A DNA stretch of 64,000 bases, taken from contig NZ_STGQ01000001.1 in the NCBI RefSeq assembly GCF_004916975.1, positions 2,219,939 to 2,283,938 on the forward strand, read 5' to 3'. The position numbers and the translations under genes are program-made. Source of the stretch: Paenibacillus dokdonensis (GTDB lineage Bacteria > Bacillota > Bacilli > Paenibacillales > Paenibacillaceae). This document shows positions 17,718-26,062 of this stretch, in pieces; within the stretch, counting starts at the first letter, position 1; each line of letters begins with the position of its first letter. The notes beneath the pieces are model-generated. The model did no database searches and was not told the DNA's origin. It saw nothing but the letters and a program-made list of their open reading frames with translations.

Positions 17718-19044
17718 CATGTTGAGGATTGAAGGCTTTTACTCAACGTATCTGGATAATAAGAGAGATCTGTATGTCTATCTTCCTCCGAGTTATTCAT
17801 ACGAAAAGTCCAAGCGCTACCCGGTACTATACATGCATGACGGGCAAAATATTTTCCATCCCGCCTTCAACGGCTATTCATGGCATGCAGATCAAACCGT
17901 TGAGCGATTGATTCATGAGCACAAAATCGAAGAAATCATCGTTGTAGGTATTCCTAACATGGGAATGGAGAGATCCAACGAATATACCCATGACTTGGAG
18001 GGTGTGCTGTATCCGCTCGATAAAGTTACCATTCAACCCAAAGGTCAGTTATATGAAAAGTTTATTATTGAAGAAGTGATGACTTATATCGATTCCGTTT
18101 TTCGGACAAAAACGGGTCCTGAACACACAGCATTATTGGGATCATCCAGAGGCGGGCAAGTTACCTACCATATCGGGCTTCGTCATCCGGAAGTATTTGG
18201 CAAACTGGCTATCGTTTCCCCTTATTTTTATTGTGTAGATCCCATGTCATCCGAAGAAATCAGGCTTTATCATTCGTTCACAATGAAACAACCTCTATCC
18301 CGAATATGGATTGATTTAGGGAGCGCCGAAGGTACTTTAGTCATGGAGAAGCATACCCGTGCAGTGACAGAGGAGCTTGTTGCTTTAGGGTACGAAGCTG
18401 ACACGCAATTGATCTATTTCAATGATCCTGGAGCAGCTCATGCGGAGAAAGATTGGGCCGCTAGATTATCATCACCGCTCATCTATTTTTTTGGCAGTAA
18501 GGGCGAAGCAAGTTCCTTATCCTTAATCGGCTGTGAAGAGGTTGGCATTATGGGTCCTGCAAGTCGTCTGAACCCGATTCTGGAGTTTGGGGATGATTGT
18601 AAAATGACCCTGTTACGAGCGGCTTATCATGTGGAAGATCAAGAGATTTTGGATGTATTAGCGAATGGTACCTTTGTGCCAAAGAAAGAAGGGGTTACCT
18701 CGGTAACCGTTAAATACGAAGACTTGGAATCTACGACAGAGATTCGTGTGGTTAGTCAGCAAAAAGAGTATGTAACCTTGAACATGGTCGTTCATGTTCC
18801 GCCAGATACACCCGCCGATATGCTACTGTATGCCTGGTTTCCTTTACTTCACAATTCGAGCAGGGGAACCTACTATAATCAACTGCAAGTGCCTCTACAT
18901 GCTGAATTTATTTATCAAATCAGTAGACAGGATGGAATCGTTGAGGCGGATTCAACCGGTGAATCCGTTCAACATAAATACGTAGCTTTAGGGGACGCCA
19001 CGATCGAAATAAATATCGAACATTGGATGAGAAATGAAGCATAA
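17701..19044 (+). CDS. Enterochelin-esterase-like hydrolase with Ig-like and C-terminal beta domains, copy 2
   Basis: A 447-residue paralogue of the preceding gene with the same three-part layout: esterase domain (YPVLYMHDGQN, elbow GSSRGG, HAEKDW), Ig-like middle, and C-terminal beta module (VTLNMVVHVP to EINIEHW). Its elbow has Arg where copy 1 has Ala. ATG 17701 has AAAGGTG upstream and overlaps copy 1 by 17 bases; ATG 17695 and GTG 17692 are alternatives. Tandem duplication followed by divergence is clear. The terminator begins within its stop codon. Probably acts on acylated sugars or oligosaccharides; this is inference. Confidence 0.8.
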   Translation: MTYKSSMLRIEGFYSTYLDNKRDLYVYLPPSYSYEKSKRYPVLYMHDGQNIFHPAFNGYSWHADQTVERLIHEHKIEEIIVVGIPNMGMERSNEYTHDLEGVLYPLDKVTIQPKGQLYEKFIIEEVMTYIDSVFRTKTGPEHTALLGSSRGGQVTYHIGLRHPEVFGKLAIVSPYFYCVDPMSSEEIRLYHSFTMKQPLSRIWIDLGSAEGTLVMEKHTRAVTEELVALGYEADTQLIYFNDPGAAHAEKDWAARLSSPLIYFFGSKGEASSLSLIGCEEVGIMGPASRLNPILEFGDDCKMTLLRAAYHVEDQEILDVLANGTFVPKKEGVTSVTVKYEDLESTTEIRVVSQQKEYVTLNMVVHVPPDTPADMLLYAWFPLLHNSSRGTYYNQLQVPLHAEFIYQISRQDGIVEADSTGESVQHKYVALGDATIEINIEHWMRNEA

Positions 19045-19070
19045 AAAGCTGGCCAGGTGGCCAGCTTTTT
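19043..19070 (+). terminator. Terminator of the LacI/esterase operon
   Basis: Perfect 12-bp stem AAAAAGCTGGCC / GGCCAGCTTTTT with four-base loop, overlapping the stop codon. It can work in both directions. Confidence 0.92.
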
Positions 19071-19114
19071 AACATCCTTTTATTGTATATGTCTCATTGA
19101 AGCTAAATCGATGT

Positions 19115-19726
19115 CTATTCGATTTTCCCTTCGAAAACAAGCTCATTCAGAGGACGGCGGGCATTCGGTACTTCGCGCTGCTGGATTGCTTCCGGCAGTA
19201 AGGATTTGTCCCCTTGATACCCGAGAGCAATGACTGCATGAAGCTCAAAGTTATCGGGAATATTCAGCAACTGGCGGGCTTTAATGCGATCAAAGCCTCC
19301 CATTGCATGCGTGGACAGCCCAAGCATCGTAGCTTGAATCGCCATCGAGGCCCACGCTGCTCCTGCGTCGAAAGTATGTGCACCATTGGGATCGCCGTTT
19401 TCTCTAAGTTTGTCGGAAGCGACAACAATCAGAACCGGTGCGCTGGATGCCCAGGCTAGATTGAATTCATTAATGAATTGATGAAATACGCTGCGCTGTT
19501 CTTCGGTTTTGGCGACAATAAAGCGCCAAGGCTGATCATTAAAAGCAGATGGAGCCCAGTGGGCCGCATCGAGTACGGTATAAAGATCCTGGTCGCTGAC
19601 TTCGCGATTCGAGAAGGCGCGGGTGGACCAGCGATTCAAAAAAATAGGGCTTATCGGATACTCGGAATTGCGTTGGCCTTGCACCTCTGCCGAAATTTCA
19701 TTGATGATTGCTTGCACGTTGCTCAT
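19115..19726 (-). CDS. Nitroreductase-family protein
   Basis: A 203-residue FMN enzyme. The N-terminal RWSTRAFSNREV and the block AAHWAPSAFNDQPWRFIV are the FMN-binding signatures of the nitroreductase fold; the C-terminal IALGYQGD is also typical. AAAGGTGAT precedes the ATG by nine bases. These enzymes reduce nitro compounds, quinones or other oxidants with NAD(P)H in the cytoplasm. It is divergent from the TetX-like monooxygenase, with a 14-bp palindrome (TTAATTTAAATTAA, 19802-19815) between them. Substrate unknown. Confidence 0.9.
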   Translation of the reverse strand: MSNVQAIINEISAEVQGQRNSEYPISPIFLNRWSTRAFSNREVSDQDLYTVLDAAHWAPSAFNDQPWRFIVAKTEEQRSVFHQFINEFNLAWASSAPVLIVVASDKLRENGDPNGAHTFDAGAAWASMAIQATMLGLSTHAMGGFDRIKARQLLNIPDNFELHAVIALGYQGDKSLLPEAIQQREVPNARRPLNELVFEGKIE

Positions 19727-19996
19727 ATATGGATATCACCTTTCGCTGAAAAATTTACTTTTTCAGTATATGTTACTTACTTAATATTATCAACTTACAA
19801 ATTAATTTAAATTAAGTATATGTTCAAACTCGGAATTGATCAAACATTTATATTTCATTGTTCATATTGAGTTCATGAAGAGGGACTATCTTATACTCAT
19901 ACAATAAAGAACACTAAAGAGTGATTCTGTAAGAAATCAGGCTTAGTTGTTCTGATATTGGTTGTTTAACAAAATAGAGTATAGGAGTTGGGCAGC

Positions 19997-21163
19997 ATGA
20001 ATCATGCCTCTGTTAACCAAAAACGCATAGCCATTATCGGAGCAGGACCGGGAGGACTGACGCTCGCGTCGATCTTGCAGCGTCACGGCATTCAGACTGT
20101 GATCTATGAACGTGAACCATATAATATGAACTCCGATCGAGGCGGTTCGCTCGATATTCATGAGGAGTCAGGACAGAAAGCACTCGAAGCTGCCGGGCTT
20201 TTGGAGAAGTTTAAGGAAATTGCCCGATATCAAGATCAAAACTTACGTGTCATCGATAAAAATGGAAAACTGTACATCGATGAAATGGACGAGGAAGACC
20301 ACTGGGATCGGCCGGAAATTGACCGGGGAGAGCTTTGCGATCTTTTGATCAGCACCTTGGATACAAATTGCATTCAATATGGATATAAGCTGGAGCGATC
20401 GATTTTGCTTGGAAACGGGAAAACGGAGATTCATTTTGAGAATGGATTTACGGATACGGTCAATTTGCTTGTCGGAGCGGACGGCGCCTTCTCTCGAGTG
20501 CGCTCTTTGATTTCGGACACGGAAGTCGAATACACCGGCGTTACCATGGTGGAGCTGAATATTATCAATGCAGCAGAGCAGTATCCGGAACTGGCAGCGT
20601 TCAATACGAACGGGAAAATGTTCGCCATGGGCGATCAACATGTCATCATAGGGCAGCTTAACGGCGATGGCCGGATCAAAGTATATGTCAGCCTAAAGGT
20701 GGAGCGGGATTGGATCGAGCAAAGCGGGATTCCATTTAATCAGCCCGCTCTGGCGAAACAACGACTGCTGGCGCTGTTCGATGATTGGGATGAAATGCCC
20801 AAACAATATATTCACTGCGCGGAAGATCTCGTTACGCCCAGACGGGTGTATATGCTTCCGATCGGTTATCGGTGGGAGCGTCATTCAGCCATTACCCTGA
20901 TCGGAGATGCTGCACACCTCATGTCTCCTTTTGCAGGCGAAGGCGTCAATCTGGCAATGCTCGATGCATGCGAATTGGCGGCTGCCATCATTCGGAATGA
21001 AGCCATAAGCTATGCCATTCAGGAGTATGAAGAAATCATGTATGCCTTCTCGGCCGAAAAAGCGCAGTTAACCGATGAGAGCCTCCGTATGATGTTCTCG
21101 GACAATGCAGCCGAAAAGCTCGCGGAGTGGATGTATCAACTCCAAGAAAGCGGAGCTCAGTGA
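19997..21163 (+). CDS. FAD-dependent monooxygenase, Tet(X)-like
   Basis: A 388-residue flavoprotein hydroxylase. The Rossmann motif GAGPGG is at residues 15-20, the block LLVGADGAFSRVR in the middle, and the second FAD motif LIGDAAHLMSPFAGEGVNLAMLDA (seen as GDAAHLM and FAGEGVN) near residue 300. This is the group A layout shared by Tet(X) and phenol-type hydroxylases. ATG 19997 lies ten bases after AGGAG. It may inactivate tetracycline-like or other aromatic compounds; resistance cannot be claimed from the sequence alone. Confidence 0.88.
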   Translation: MNHASVNQKRIAIIGAGPGGLTLASILQRHGIQTVIYEREPYNMNSDRGGSLDIHEESGQKALEAAGLLEKFKEIARYQDQNLRVIDKNGKLYIDEMDEEDHWDRPEIDRGELCDLLISTLDTNCIQYGYKLERSILLGNGKTEIHFENGFTDTVNLLVGADGAFSRVRSLISDTEVEYTGVTMVELNIINAAEQYPELAAFNTNGKMFAMGDQHVIIGQLNGDGRIKVYVSLKVERDWIEQSGIPFNQPALAKQRLLALFDDWDEMPKQYIHCAEDLVTPRRVYMLPIGYRWERHSAITLIGDAAHLMSPFAGEGVNLAMLDACELAAAIIRNEAISYAIQEYEEIMYAFSAEKAQLTDESLRMMFSDNAAEKLAEWMYQLQESGAQ

Positions 21164-21273
21164 AGATAAATAAAATAAATGAGGGGGGGGGCGAACTACA
21201 AATAACCGAGACAAACCTTTCCTCCCGACTGGAATTTATAGTATGCTTATCCATATGAGAGGAGAGGGATATT

Positions 21274-21768
21274 ATGGTTAAACAACTGATCATTGGCGAC
21301 GTTTCGCGTGAACTGGCCAATACGCGCCGCATTCTGGAAAGCTTGCCCGAGGAGCATTTGGCATGGAAGCCGCACGAGAAATCGATGACGCTTGGCGGTC
21401 TGGCCACGCATCTGGTCAACCTGCTAAACTGGGAAATCGCGATTTTTCAGTACCCGGAGTTCGATCTTTCGACCGTGCCGCTGCGGCGGGAAGCTTTGGG
21501 AAGACGTGCTGACTTTCTCGAGGAATTCGACGCGAACGTCAACAAGCTGGAAAAGCTGATCGCTGAATGCGATGAGAAAATGCTCGGCGAGGAATGGACG
21601 TTGCGTCATGGCGACCATATCATTCTCCGCGAGCCGCGTGCGATCGCGCTCCGCACCTTCGGATTAAGCCACATGATTCACCACCGGGCGCAGCTTGGGG
21701 TATACTTGCGGTTGCTCGATCTTCCGGTCCCGGGCTTCTACGGCCCATCGGCCGACGAGCAAGCCTGA
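21274..21768 (+). CDS. DinB-family protein
   Basis: A 164-residue four-helix-bundle protein. Metal-binding histidines are visible in LATHLVNLLNW (near residue 48) and in LSHMIHHRAQLG (near 130), the DinB/YfiT pattern. GAGAGGAGAG precedes the ATG. Members act as metal-dependent thiol transferases or hydrolases, or have no known function. It is followed by a strong terminator and forms its own unit. Confidence 0.85.
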   Translation: MVKQLIIGDVSRELANTRRILESLPEEHLAWKPHEKSMTLGGLATHLVNLLNWEIAIFQYPEFDLSTVPLRREALGRRADFLEEFDANVNKLEKLIAECDEKMLGEEWTLRHGDHIILREPRAIALRTFGLSHMIHHRAQLGVYLRLLDLPVPGFYGPSADEQA

Positions 21769-21800
21769 TCAACTTAGTTTCTCGCTCCGAGAAACGTCAA

Positions 21801-21849
21801 ACAGTCGCAGAGTGACGGCATAACCGCCGGTACTCTGCGACTGTTTTTT
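21801..21849 (+). terminator. Terminator after the DinB-family gene
   Basis: Perfect 13-bp stem ACAGTCGCAGAGT / ACTCTGCGACTGT with a longer loop containing a small inner GGC/GCC pairing, then six T. Confidence 0.9.
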
Positions 21850-21954
21850 GTCTGGAAGAATCTCAAGGCAATCAAAGCCGGACATGTATTCACGTAGACA
21901 GGGACTACTGGAGTGTTAGGTTATGAACCTAAACGGTGGATTTCTTTTTTAGTA

Positions 21955-22815
21955 TTAAAAATTACCAGAACGCAGTCCGGTCTTGGAAGGGGATACACCC
22001 ATTACAGATTTGTATTGCTTAGAGAAGGTGAAGGGATCCGAATAACCCAACTGAAAGGAGACCTCCTTAATAGATTGTCTCGAGTGCTCGAGCAAATAAC
22101 GGGCGTAATCAATGCGGGCTTTGATCTGATAGGTTTTGATTGGTAGCCCATAGATTTGTTGAAATAGCTTCGAACAATATTTGGAGGTTAAACCGGATAA
22201 ACCTGCCAGATCCTGAACCGTAACTCTTTCTGCCGGATGCGAGTCGATATACGCCTTGATGTGCTGAATGGCTGGATGAATGGGAGTATCTTGCCGCATG
22301 AGTTCCAGCTCTTGCGACATTTCGGCTAGTGTTTGGCATATGGCAGCATGACACAGTACAGTTCTTCTTATGGAAGGAGTGAGGGTATAATAGCGATGAA
22401 TCGTTTCAAAAAGGACACTGAACTTCGCAGTATCTCGCGGACGGAAGGAAAAGTGGTATGGAACCTCCGTTTTAGCAGCATATTTTTGCTCATCTATGCC
22501 AAGGGTAAAGCGAACGGGCAGGATGCTCAGCGGTTCTTTTAGATCCCGATATGCCGAATGAACCGTGCCATCGGACAGAAATAGCAGACTGCCTGCCGTT
22601 AGTTGATGGGGAGTTCCGTTAATCAGGTATGTTAGGCACCCGCTTTTAACATAGAGTACATGAATTTCCTCAAGCACTCGTTCCTCAATGCGCCAGGAAG
22701 AGGGCACTGTTACATTATAGCAGCTGTATATACGAAACATGTCCTCGCCAAGTGCGGAAGACAGCAATGCATCCAAAAAAGTGGATGCTATATGAGGCAG
22801 TAGACTTTTTGACAT
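21955..22815 (-). CDS. AraC-family regulator
   Basis: A 286-residue regulator with an N-terminal AraC-type cupin (residues 30-125) and C-terminal double helix-turn-helix (185-282; VTVQDLAGLSGLTSKYCSKLF, then VSFQLGYSDPFTFSKQYKS). AAGGAGG lies eight bases before the ATG. It is divergent from the sulfatase gene 88 bases away and probably activates it in response to a desulfated sugar or related ligand. Confidence 0.9.
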   Translation of the reverse strand: MSKSLLPHIASTFLDALLSSALGEDMFRIYSCYNVTVPSSWRIEERVLEEIHVLYVKSGCLTYLINGTPHQLTAGSLLFLSDGTVHSAYRDLKEPLSILPVRFTLGIDEQKYAAKTEVPYHFSFRPRDTAKFSVLFETIHRYYTLTPSIRRTVLCHAAICQTLAEMSQELELMRQDTPIHPAIQHIKAYIDSHPAERVTVQDLAGLSGLTSKYCSKLFQQIYGLPIKTYQIKARIDYARYLLEHSRQSIKEVSFQLGYSDPFTFSKQYKSVMGVSPSKTGLRSGNF

Positions 22816-22903
22816 GCCATTCCTCCTTTATGCTATGTCATTTCCGGCTTTTTACGACTAAAATTATAGCCATTACGACATGTATATTCAAGGAGGGCTT
22901 GAT

Positions 22904-24262
22904 ATGGGCGAGAAACCGAATGTACTTTTCATCATAGCAGACGATCATCGGTATGATGCGATTGGAGCAGCAGGAGACCGCGTAGTGCAAACGCCGATAT
23001 TGGACGGTATGGCCAGAACCGGTACCATGATGACTTCAACGCATATTGTTGGTGGGGTCGATGGAGCCGTCTGCGTGCCGTGCAGAGCTTGCATACATAC
23101 GGGAACACATATTTTTCAAGCAACGGAAAGCCAGACGATCGGCGATTACAACAGAACTGGCGTCATTCGCGCAGGAATGAACACAATGCCGTCCTGGTTT
23201 CGCTCCCATGGCTACTACACCCATGCGGTCGGCAAATGGCATAATGACCGGGCTAGTTTTTCTAATGGTTTTTGCAGCGGTAACGAACTGTTCTTCGGCG
23301 GCATGAGCGATCATCATCAGGTGCCGGTGTTCGATTATGATGCAAATGGATTTAATCCTCCAGAAGAACCGCGGATCGAAAAGCAGTTTTCAACAGAATT
23401 ATTTACGGATGCGGCTATCGAATTTTTGGAGCAATATTCGGAAGAAGATCCTTTTTTTCTATACCTGGCGTATACCTCACCGCATGATCCGAGGACGGCA
23501 CCGGAGCCTTACGCGAATTTGTACGATCGCAAGCAAATTCCAATGCCGCCAAGTTTTATGGAAGAGCATCCATTCGATAATGGTGAAATGGATGTCCGTG
23601 ACGAGCATTTGGCCGCTTATCCACGCCGGGAAGAAGAAGTACGCGGGCATTTAGCCGATTATTATGCCATGATTACCCATATGGATCATCATATCGGCCG
23701 AGTTCTGCAATCGCTTGCAAACACTGGTAGACTGGATAATACTATCGTTGTATATACCTCAGATCACGGTCTTTCCGTAGGAAGGCATGGGCTGCTAGGC
23801 AAACAAAATATGTACGATCACAGTATTCGGGTACCCTGGCTGATCCAAGGTCCGGGAATTCCTGCAGGAACACGCATCGATCAGCTAACCTATCAATTTG
23901 ATATTTTCCCTACACTTTGCGTTATGGCCGGACTAAGCGCGCCTGATGGGATAGCCGGTCAAAGCTTGGCAGACTTGATTCGAGGAGAGACGGATCGGGG
24001 CAGAGAGACGGTATATGCACTGTACAGGGATATTCAACGGATGGTGAAGGATGAGCGCTGGAAAATGATTCTTTACCGCCGTTCGGAACTAACGGGACAG
24101 GGAAGTGATTGTAAGCAGTTATTTGATCTTCAGAATGATCCATGGGAGCTTCGCAATCTGGCTTCTCTTCCAGAATTCAGCCAACAGGTCGAAAGATTGG
24201 AAGGGGAACTGAGGAACTGGATGAATCGCACTGGCGATCGTTATGCAGATTGCTTTTTGTAA
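22904..24262 (+). CDS. Sulfatase, formylglycine-dependent type
   Basis: A 452-residue type I sulfatase. Metal ligands are in ADDHR (residues 12-16) and in TSDHG. The formylglycine site is C57 in CVPCRACIHTG, matching CxPxR with Cys rather than the usual Ser at the fourth position. HAVGKWH supplies the conserved Lys/His. There is no signal peptide, so the enzyme is cytosolic. It would be activated by an anaerobic sulfatase-maturating enzyme or formylglycine-generating enzyme, neither of which is in this window. ATG 22904 follows AAGGAGGG. Confidence 0.9.
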   Translation: MGEKPNVLFIIADDHRYDAIGAAGDRVVQTPILDGMARTGTMMTSTHIVGGVDGAVCVPCRACIHTGTHIFQATESQTIGDYNRTGVIRAGMNTMPSWFRSHGYYTHAVGKWHNDRASFSNGFCSGNELFFGGMSDHHQVPVFDYDANGFNPPEEPRIEKQFSTELFTDAAIEFLEQYSEEDPFFLYLAYTSPHDPRTAPEPYANLYDRKQIPMPPSFMEEHPFDNGEMDVRDEHLAAYPRREEEVRGHLADYYAMITHMDHHIGRVLQSLANTGRLDNTIVVYTSDHGLSVGRHGLLGKQNMYDHSIRVPWLIQGPGIPAGTRIDQLTYQFDIFPTLCVMAGLSAPDGIAGQSLADLIRGETDRGRETVYALYRDIQRMVKDERWKMILYRRSELTGQGSDCKQLFDLQNDPWELRNLASLPEFSQQVERLEGELRNWMNRTGDRYADCFL

Positions 24263-24304
24263 ATGCATAAAATTTATAATAAATTCATATTTCGGAACAC
24301 CGGT

Positions 24305-24329
24305 GGAGCCTGCCACGACAGGTTCCTTT
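24305..24329 (+). terminator. Hairpin after the sulfatase gene
   Basis: GGAGCCTG pairs with CAGGTTCC (one G-T) followed by only three T; a weak terminator. Confidence 0.5.
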
Positions 24330-24392
24330 CTGCGTTTTTGAGAAGTTAGCTCTCGCTCTCCTTCCGTGCTGTGCATGGAAACCCGTTGCGGG

Positions 24393-24448
24393 TTGACTTT
24401 TTTTCCAACCAACAGCTATAATACGTTTAAATGATTAAACGAATAAAC
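24393..24448 (+). promoter_or_regulatory. arsR-type promoter and operator repeat, copy 1
   Basis: TTGACT (24393-24398), 18-base spacer, TATAAT (24417-24422), then a 24-base element (24425-24448) beginning GTTTAAATGATTAAACG and ending AATAAAC. The same element with two changes occurs at 24841-24864 before the next gene. The core GTTTAAAT-TTAAAC is palindromic. Confidence 0.8.
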
Positions 24449-24464
24449 TGAATGAGGGGATTGT

Positions 24465-24785
24465 ATGAACAAACAAACCGAGCATATTCTGCAGCAATTT
24501 AAAGAGTGCATCCCTCTGATGGACGTATTGACCGACGAGAACCGTCAAGCCATTATCATGCTGCTGGCACAACACAAGTCGGGATTGAACGTCAATACGA
24601 TATCCGAACATATCAATTTGTCCCGGCCGGCCGTCTCTCATCATTTGAAGGTGCTGAAGCAGTCCGGCTATATTCAATCCGAGAAAAAAGGCGTGGAAAA
24701 TTACTATGTGCTGACGATTCGCAAACCGCTAGAACAACTCAAATCATTGATAGCGGCCGTTGAAGCGGAGTGCAGCAGGTCTTAG
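24465..24785 (+). CDS. ArsR-family winged-helix regulator
   Basis: A 106-residue repressor with the ArsR fold: LTDENRQAIIMLLAQH, recognition helix NLSRPAVSHHLKVLKQSG and wing KKGVENYYVL. It lacks the CxC metal-binding pair of metal sensors, so it may respond to a non-metal signal. A 24-base repeat precedes both this gene and the oxidoreductase gene downstream, which suggests that it controls both. Confidence 0.9.
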   Translation: MNKQTEHILQQFKECIPLMDVLTDENRQAIIMLLAQHKSGLNVNTISEHINLSRPAVSHHLKVLKQSGYIQSEKKGVENYYVLTIRKPLEQLKSLIAAVEAECSRS

Positions 24786-24840
24786 CGAACGAAAAAAGAG
24801 ACATGATAGAAGAGAAAACCGAAATTTTTTTATTTAATTG

Positions 24841-24864
24841 GTTTAAATGTTTAAACGAATAATC
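24841..24864 (+). promoter_or_regulatory. ArsR operator repeat, copy 2
   Basis: Begins GTTTAAATGTTTAAACG and ends AATAATC; 22 of 24 bases match the element at 24425-24448. It lies 18 bases before the oxidoreductase ATG, about the same distance as copy 1 from its gene (16). Confidence 0.75.
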
Positions 24865-24882
24865 ATAGAGGAGTGATTGCAG

Positions 24883-25884
24883 ATGAAAGCCATGATCATC
24901 GAGAAATACGGAAAGAATTCGCCACTATTCATGACAGAGCAGCCCATGCCCGAGATCGGTGCACATGATGTGCTCGTGGAAATACATGCAGCCAGCTTAA
25001 ATCCCATCGATTTTAAAATAAAGGAAGGGAAAGTCAAACTCCTGCTAAAATACAACTTTCCGTTGATCTTAGGCAATGATTTTTCAGGCGTTGTCGTCAA
25101 AGTCGGCGGCATGGTTCATGCCTTTAAGCCTGGAGACGAAGTCTATGGAAGACCCCGTAAAACCCGAATGGGTACCTTGGCCGAATATATTGCTATTCAT
25201 GAGGAAGACCTTTCGCTGAAGCCGCAAAATCTAAACTTTGAAGAAGCTGCATCCATACCACTCGTTGGACTTACGACGTATCAGGCTTTTTCCGATATCC
25301 TGCATCTGCAACAAGGCCAGAAAATATTGATCCATGCCGGATCCGGAGGCGTCGGCACTTTTGCTATCCAATTGGCCAAAATAATGGGAGCTAATGTCGC
25401 CACAACGGCAAGCGAAAAGGGATACGAATTAGTCCAGTCACTGGGAGCAGACCAGATTATCAACTACAGAAAAGAGAACTTTGAAGAAATCCTGACGGAA
25501 TATGACGCGGTGTTTGATACCTTGGGAGGAGCAGTCTTGGAAAAATCATTCCGGATCCTGAAACCCCATGGACAAATCGTCTCCATTTCCGGCGTTCCTA
25601 ATGCAGCATTCGGAAAAGAACAACAATTGGGGTGGCTGAAAACGGCAGCATTGTCCATCGCGAGCCGTAAGATCACGGTACTAGAGAAACAGTATCAAGC
25701 GAGATACCATTATCTATTCATGAAACCGAGCGGAGCGCAATTGAATATTTTAAAGGAATATATTGAAGATGATCGCATTGTTCCCGTGATCGATAAGGTA
25801 TTTCCCTTTACCGATGCCGCGTCAGCACTTCATTACCTGGAAGGCGGAAGCGCCAAAGGAAAGGTTGTCGTTCGAATAAAGTAA
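24883..25884 (+). CDS. NADP-dependent quinone-oxidoreductase-type dehydrogenase (MDR family)
   Basis: A 333-residue medium-chain dehydrogenase/reductase. The N-terminal GroES-like domain has LNPIDFKIKEG and GNDFSGVVVKVG; the nucleotide-binding domain has HAGSGGVGTFAIQLAK. Catalytic-zinc ligands are absent, so it is the zinc-free quinone/enone reductase type. ATG 24883 follows GAGGAGTG. It sits 97 bases after the ArsR gene with the shared operator in between, and probably detoxifies quinones or reactive enones sensed by that regulator. Confidence 0.88.
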   Translation: MKAMIIEKYGKNSPLFMTEQPMPEIGAHDVLVEIHAASLNPIDFKIKEGKVKLLLKYNFPLILGNDFSGVVVKVGGMVHAFKPGDEVYGRPRKTRMGTLAEYIAIHEEDLSLKPQNLNFEEAASIPLVGLTTYQAFSDILHLQQGQKILIHAGSGGVGTFAIQLAKIMGANVATTASEKGYELVQSLGADQIINYRKENFEEILTEYDAVFDTLGGAVLEKSFRILKPHGQIVSISGVPNAAFGKEQQLGWLKTAALSIASRKITVLEKQYQARYHYLFMKPSGAQLNILKEYIEDDRIVPVIDKVFPFTDAASALHYLEGGSAKGKVVVRIK

Positions 25885-25926
25885 TCCATGGGATGACTCA
25901 AGAACAAAATGGAAGATTCATATTGG

Positions 25927-25960
25927 CCGGTAAAATGAATGTTAATTTTACCGGTTTTTT
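25927..25960 (+). terminator. Terminator after the oxidoreductase gene
   Basis: Perfect 10-bp stem CCGGTAAAAT / ATTTTACCGG followed by six T. Confidence 0.92.
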
Positions 25961-25983
25961 CATTCATGAAGAGGGAGAATGTT

Positions 25984-26017
25984 TTGACATTATGATATAC
26001 TGTTTATAATATAAACA
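25984..26017 (+). promoter_or_regulatory. tetR-type promoter with 17-bp operator
   Basis: TTGACA (25984-25989), 17-base spacer, TAATAT (26007-26012). The palindrome TGTTTATAATATAAACA (26001-26017) covers the -10. The same 17-mer with one change (TGTTTATAATGTAAACA) is at 28511-28527 before the MFS gene. Confidence 0.82.
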
Positions 26018-26062
26018 CTTTTCATTGTGCAGGCTGCGTTCGAACAAATAGGAGGAGAACAG

